Position numbers and translations under genes: made by a program. DNA of 64,000 nt from Nymphaea colorata (lineage: Eukaryota > Streptophyta > Magnoliopsida > Nymphaeales > Nymphaeaceae): assembly GCF_008831285.2 (NCBI RefSeq), contig NW_022204507.1:682001-746000 (forward strand). The letters are read 5' to 3'. The notes below the pieces were generated by a model. It worked only from the letters and a program-made list of their open reading frames with translations, was not told the origin of the DNA and did no database searches. Positions 59,371 through 64,000 of the stretch are shown here, piece after piece (the stretch's first letter is position 1; each line of letters starts with the position of its first letter).

Positions 59371-60099
59371 AAGATGCAGTTTTGTTTAGATTAGCCATTT
59401 GCTGTGTGTTTTGTTGAAGTGACTGTTCGTATTCCTTCGGTGGAAGCCCTCTACTGATTGGCACATGAATATTGTGTGTTGAAGGTACGTTTATGGGTTG
59501 ATGTTAGCTGATGGTTGTGCCCATTTTTGTGTCTTGGGTGGCTGGTTTCTGAACCTTGCTAGCTGACGTGAGCCAGTAGCAATTTTTTTTGTTTTTTGAT
59601 GGTGAGGCTGGGTTGCATCAGGTGCTTTGAAGGTTATGGTAGTTTCATCCATCGTGTGATGCTTATTTGTTTGCCTGGTACACTGGAATAGTCTTGAATA
59701 AATTACCATGAATGTCCACTATTAGCAGTGACTGATACACATGTGGTTGCTACTACCATACAAGCAGCTTTAAAGTTAATGAAGACTTGATCGTTGGAGA
59801 AGAAAGAGTCCTGTTTGCAGTAGTTTTGAGGGATTGAATTAAAGTTTGTTCTCGGACAGCTTTGGAAAGTGTTGTGCTGCTGAATATTATCAAGTATTTA
59901 TTTCTTCATGAATGTGCTGTTGCTGCATACTGTTTAGGCGTTAACAATTTTGGCTTGCGTGTCAGTCGTACATGTTGGAAGGCTGGCTGATTGTAGTCAG
60001 TTATCGGCATTGTTATCAGTTTGTTTTTACAGTTATCAGTTATTATCCATTGTGGTTGGGATTATTTTGTTTGCTGGACTGTAAAATATGGATAAGGAA

Positions 60100-60283
60100 A
60101 AAGTGTTGCAGGTGTTAGATGTGACTAAGTCTTTTGGTGGAAATGAAAACAATGATAGAATGTTTGACAAGAAAAAAAAATATGAATAATATACAATGTC
60201 ATTATTGTAAGGAACTAGAACATATGAACTTTAATTGTCCTATCCTAAAGAAGAATAAAGGAGTATATGTTTCTGATCACTTG
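60100..60283 (+). pseudogene. Copia Gag, C-terminal part with zinc knuckle
   Basis: 60197-60238 encodes CHYCKELEHMNFNC, a CX2CX4HX4C knuckle with exact spacing, followed by PILKKNKGVY. The N-terminal Gag between 59370 and 60100 is not readable in one frame. The gene is cut at 60283 by the inserted element and resumes at 62121. Confidence 0.7.
60281..60283. repeat. Target-site duplication TTG (left)
   Basis: TTG precedes the terminal GGCCCC; TTG also follows the right end at 62121-62123. Three base pairs is the size for PIF/Harbinger elements, though these prefer TWA. Confidence 0.55.
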
Positions 60284-61693
60284 GGCCCCATTTGATGACA
60301 AGGAAGAATTTAACGTGGTAAATTTACCATGGAAAAAAATGCTGGAAAAAATTACAAGATGAAATTTTTGCCTCTTCCAATCTCAGGCCCTGTTTGATGA
60401 CAACATAGTTTTTTACATGGTAAAATTAACCATGTTTGATGCACAGGGTAAAATAACCTTATTTGATGCGGAGGGTGAAATATATGAAAGACTTTTTTCA
60501 GAACCTTAGTAGTAGTAGTGTTTTTTTTTTTTCCTCCAATTTCACATGGAAACAAATTGGAAGATGATCTTCCAAAACAACAAAATGTTGAAGTTTACAC
60601 TTAAACATACTTCATACCTAGTTGCAATTTCAATGCTTCCACCTCAACTAACAGCAAAACATATCGTTGGCAATGTCAGAATTGCACAGACATTTGTCCA
60701 TGGCAATGTCTCACTCTATTTGAATGCAACACAGACAAAAATTGTGCAAACAAGAAATTTTGATCGTTGCAATTCCTAGCTTCATTCCATACAATAATTG
60801 CTGCTATTTCTTGCAGAGACACAAATTCACAACAAAGGAATCTCAATGCATTTGGAATGCAATACAGTATAAACACAAAGAAAAAGAACAAAAACTCTTT
60901 CCTGCTGAAATGCTCAAATATAGCGCTCAGTATAAAATAAGCTAGAAATTATGGAATTCCACAAAACCTTGTTCCTACATTTCATATTGAAAAATACCAA
61001 ACGTGCTTCATCAATGCCACCTTATGTTCAGTAATCATCTACTAGAGAATTACCCACAAACACGTCAGATTCAAAATCCGTCTTGACAACGCAGCTGTGC
61101 ACCATTTTTAGTTCACTTACATCACCTAAGCTTGAACAAACTCAAATTTCATCGACCATTATGAGACCAGTTGGATTAATATCATCTCCAATCCCACATT
61201 TCCTCGTGCATCTGCAATTCGAAATGAGTTTGCCCATTCACTATTCAACTGGTAATTATCGTGCTCCAAGTGATGACATCTCTCTCAAGCATTTAATCGA
61301 AAAAATTCTACTGCCCAATTAATTGCATCTCCGACACTGCCACATTTTGCGAAAAAGTTCAGCAATGAATTCTTGATGGACAAAGTAGATGAGTACCCAT
61401 TGTGGATTGACACCCCTGAACTTGTTTGTGCTCTTGGATAGCTGCCAATATGCAACAATCTCTAAAAACAAGAACCATTTTGGAGATATTTGGCTCCAAC
61501 CCTTTCAGTCTACTGCCGTGCGTTTAACTGTGTGTTAATCATACACCGAACTCCTCCTTCCTCACGCTAAAACAAGGGAGCAAAGATGCCATCGCCACAC
61601 GATGAAGTTGAAATCTAAAACCGGTGGGAGGGAGGGAGGGAGGGAGAGCCCACCGATGGGAAAGAGAAGGGGCGGCGATTGTTTGGTTTCCCC

Positions 61694-61727
<34 letters not shown>

Positions 61728-62120
61728 AAAGAGCAACGAGACTACCTTGCGTTGGTGGTTCTTGGAGATTCAGTGGTGGTGGAGCGCAATAGCTGCCGCA
61801 ATGATCGGTGTAGAGGAAGGAGAGAGTGAGAGAGAGAGGAACGAGAGACCGACAGAGGAGAGGAGAAGAGGCGACAGAGGGGAAAGAGGAGAGAAAATGA
61901 GATAGGATGGAGAGAGCGAGAGAGGAGAGGAATTTACCCCGGTAAAAAGTCCGAGCTCTCACCTTGGACTTTTTTTTAGTGAAATTTACCATGATCGTAC
62001 AAATCTTGCGTGGTAAATTTCTCTACGTTTGATGCACTCAACACTTAATGTGGTAAATTTACCACAGTCGTACGAATTTCACCCGCTCCACCCTTTTTCC
62101 CCCTGCAATCAAACGGGGCC
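60284..62120. mobile_element. Harbinger-like non-autonomous element in copia Gag-Pol
   Basis: The ends are GGCCCCATTTGAT and, inverted, GGCCCCGTTTGAT: 13-bp terminal inverted repeats with one mismatch. TTG flanks both sides. Both sub-terminal zones contain the palindrome-like GTGGTAAATTTACCA. A second left-end-like phrase GGCCCTGTTTGATGACAA lies at 60387-60404, hinting at an internal duplication or nested copy. No transposase domain is seen in 1837 bp; frames such as 61083-61322 have no known domain. PIF/Harbinger (Tourist-like) is the best fit from TIR and duplication length. Confidence 0.65.
61695..61910. repeat. GA-rich low-complexity tract
   Basis: A GA microsatellite at about 61697-61727, then purine-rich sequence (GAGAGAGAGGAACGAGAGACC and similar) to about 61910. 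Frames here are low-complexity by-products. Confidence 0.85.
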
Positions 62121-62720
62121 TTGGAAATAAAAATGAAAATCATGGAGTGTTGACATCTAGAGTGCAACCAAAGGAAAATTCTTTTGCTGGAGATAAGGAT
62201 CATATGTCTCATGCTAACATTCTACAAAGCACTCAGCAAATTCTTGCACCTAATGAGTTCATTGTTCCCCCTTCCTGTATATCTTCTTTCGATGATGCAT
62301 TTGCAGGTATACCTTCTGCAACTCTAACTTGGCTTCTAGATTATGGTGTCTCACATGACATCAAATGGGGCCATTCGAAGTAATTGTCATCCTTGTTCTG
62401 CATTTTTTAAGATTGTGAATGGTTCTTTCATGTCTATAATCAAATCAGGTTCAATCACTCCCAATTCTTATCCTAAGAGCAAACTACAGGTTGATGATGT
62501 GTATCATGTTCTCTCACTTATTGTGAACTTAATTTCTATTGGTCAAATTACTAAGCAAAACCATATTGTCACTTTTTCTCCAGTGGATTGTGTTGTGCAG
62601 GACCAACAGTCTGAAAAGAAAATTAGAATTAACCATAGAAGATGTGATTTATGCTATCTTGATTTGGCTAGACATGAGTTCGATTATGAGAGACAAGAAT
62701 GGGGTATATGTATCAGTAAG
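62121..62720 (+). pseudogene. Copia protease region remnant
   Basis: After the insertion the copia frame continues ENSFAGDKDHMSHANILQS and reaches WLLDYGVSHDIKWGH, where copia elements have WLLDSGAS/THHM. The active-site Ser of DSG is Tyr. Further on, LQVDDVYHVLSLIVNLISIG matches the 'VLYVPxLxxNLLSIGQL' stretch. A Leu/Asp-rich piece near 62640-62690 (DLCYLDLARHEFD) would be the pre-integrase link. Frames shift repeatedly. Confidence 0.6.
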
Positions 62721-62759
62721 AGTTGAATCAATGCTATGGCATCAATGACTAAGAAATGT

Positions 62760-63340
62760 CTCAACATCTAGATTGAAACATATTTTGGAACTTTTTGATG
62801 ATTCCAGGATTGTGTCTGATGTGAAAAATTGTCAAATTGTAGACTTGCAAAGACTCATGCATTACCTTTTTGTCCGAGAGAAATTGAATTAGTAAAACCA
62901 TTTGACTTGATACAATCAGACATTTGGAGCCATCTCCCATTTTGTCAAAGGAGGAATCGGTTTATTTTGTAACCTTTATAGATTATTGTACTAGGTTTAC
63001 TTGGATATTTTTTATGAGAAATAGAAATGAACTTTATGATATATTTGAAAGGTACTGTGCTATGGTTGAAACTCAGTTCTCAACTAATATCAAAATCTTA
63101 CGTTCATATTTAGAGGGAGAATACATTAGTCAGATATTTGAAAATAATTTGTAGAAGCAATGTATGTCATGTCAAAAATCTTGTTCTTATACACCTGAAC
63201 AAAATGAAGATGCTGAAAGAAAAATAGACACATACTTGAGGCTATTAAATTTCTTCTTTTTGCTATAATGTTCTGAAGAGCTATTGGGCTGATGTAGTTT
63301 GTATGGCAATATATCAAATAAATCATATGTCATCAGAAGT
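62760..63340 (+). pseudogene. Copia integrase remnant
   Basis: The GAG-pre-integrase zinc part is barely legible at 62760-62890. The core follows: KPFDLIQSDIW with the first catalytic Asp near 62910, a frameshift, then VYFVTFIDYCTRFTWIFFM and FERYCAMVETQFSTNIKILR. The second catalytic Asp position (family LRSDNGGEY) reads LRSYLEGEY, so Asp is Tyr. Then SYTPEQNEDAERKI keeps the Glu. A stop at 63152 and later ones interrupt it. Confidence 0.8.
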
Positions 63341-64000
63341 CTTAAGTGGAATGTCTCCTTATAAAACATTGTTTGGACATAAGCCAAATTAGAACATGAT
63401 GAAAGTTTTTGGATTAACTTGCTTTGAACTTGTACCAAAGTAATTAAAAGACAAGCTTTCACCTAGAGCTGCAAAGTATTTTTTTTTTTTTGAGGTTCTC
63501 AAAAAATAAAAAAAGTTACAAATGTTATGATCCAATTGAAAGAAAAGTGTGTGTTTCAAGGCATGTAATATTTCATGAGTATGAGCCATATTTTATACAA
63601 GAAATGAAAAGATAAAGAATTGTGATGTAGATCTATCCTTTCTAATGACAAATCCCTTAAGAGTATAAGATTGAAAATGAAGAAAGTCAGCCAAAAAGTA
63701 TAAGAGGAAGCTCTCATGATAATTCTAAAAAAGGCAATGACATAAGCCAAGTCTATCAAAGAAGAAAAAAATACATTATTCATGTGCCTTTTCTTGAACA
63801 ATCTAAACCATTTGAAGAAGGACCCAATGAGACCAATTCTGATCTGACTTCTTCTATTGATCTTGAACCTCCGATTCATGGAGAAAATTCCTCCTCATCC
63901 TCATCCCACATGGCTCCTTTTCCTTCTCAAGTATGTCATAGTGCAAGAGTCTCAATTCCTCCCTCTTGCTTGGTTTCTTATGATTCTTTTTCTCCCAAAC
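63341..64000 (+). pseudogene. Copia post-integrase region, continues off window
   Basis: Broken frames give CVSRHVIFHEYEPYF, which matches the 'SRDVxFxExxxP' segment behind copia integrases, and then a Ser/Pro-rich linker (FLEQSKPFEEGPNETNSD; SSSSSHMAPFPSQV). This linker normally leads into reverse transcriptase, which would start just after the window. Confidence 0.65.

Larger units (their letters stand above)
59356..64000 (+). mobile_element. Ty1/copia retrotransposon, degenerate, runs off window
   Basis: In + order: primer-binding site (59356), Gag zinc knuckle CHYCKELEHMNFNC (60197-60238), a 1.84-kb inserted DNA element (60284-62120), protease-site remnant WLLDYGVSH (about 62325-62355), integrase (62880-63340) and the sequence behind it (63520-64000). 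This Gag-protease-integrase order is that of Ty1/copia. Reverse transcriptase and the 3' LTR would lie beyond the window. Stops and frameshifts throughout show it is dead. Confidence 0.75.

Noticed and set aside
61615-61992. Overlapping frames of 65-125 codons in the GA-rich tract
   Set aside because: Low-complexity translation inside the Harbinger-like element.

Overview
The window is nuclear DNA of a flowering plant. It is AT-rich, has spliced genes with GT..AG introns, and is dominated by plant-type transposable elements (Reina-like Ty3/gypsy, Ty1/copia, Ac-type hAT, FAR1/MULE, Harbinger-like). I cannot name the species. Only one gene looks intact: a ten-exon receptor-like cytoplasmic kinase with an N-terminal universal stress protein (USP) domain, at about 45.2-54.85 kb on the + strand. 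Everything else I could identify is transposon-derived and decayed.

Layout. 1-1.38 kb: remnant of a copia-type LTR with a TATA box and a perfect palindrome. 1388-12565: one complete, dead Ty3/gypsy chromovirus on the minus strand, with two LTRs, PBS, PPT and a 5-bp target duplication AAATC. A 6.1-kb hAT element (3004-9119) sits inside its integrase gene with a perfect 8-bp duplication GTTTGGAC. The hAT carries a broken Ac-type transposase and, upstream of it, exon-like pieces of a leucine-rich-repeat (LRR) gene with apparent intron borders, which looks like host-gene capture. 12.57-14.73 kb: unassigned. 14.73-16.80 kb: three head-to-tail copies of a 689-bp unit. 16.8-25 kb: unassigned DNA with GATCCAAAT-rich, GGCCTGGCC-rich and hairpin segments. 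25-40 kb: an accessory block with a decayed plant mobile domain (PMD) gene on +, three families of degenerate tandem repeats, and a decayed FAR1/MULE transposase on -. 40.9-42.4 kb: gag/protease remnant of a second gypsy element on +. 42.4-45.2 kb: intergenic, with microsatellites and a diverged duplication. 45.2-54.85 kb: the USP-kinase gene, with a probable SINE in intron 1. 54.85-59 kb: intergenic with a hAT-like short element, palindromic repeats and a compound microsatellite. 59-64 kb: a + strand Ty1/copia element that runs off the window and is interrupted by a 1.84-kb Harbinger-like element.

How parts relate. The nested order (gypsy, then hAT, and within the hAT the LRR pieces) gives relative ages. 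The kinase is expected to act in stress or hormone signalling at the membrane or in the cytosol; it shows a complete kinase core, and its 3' end allows two alternative C-termini. The transposon proteins have all lost key residues or frames, so mobility would depend on relatives elsewhere in the genome.
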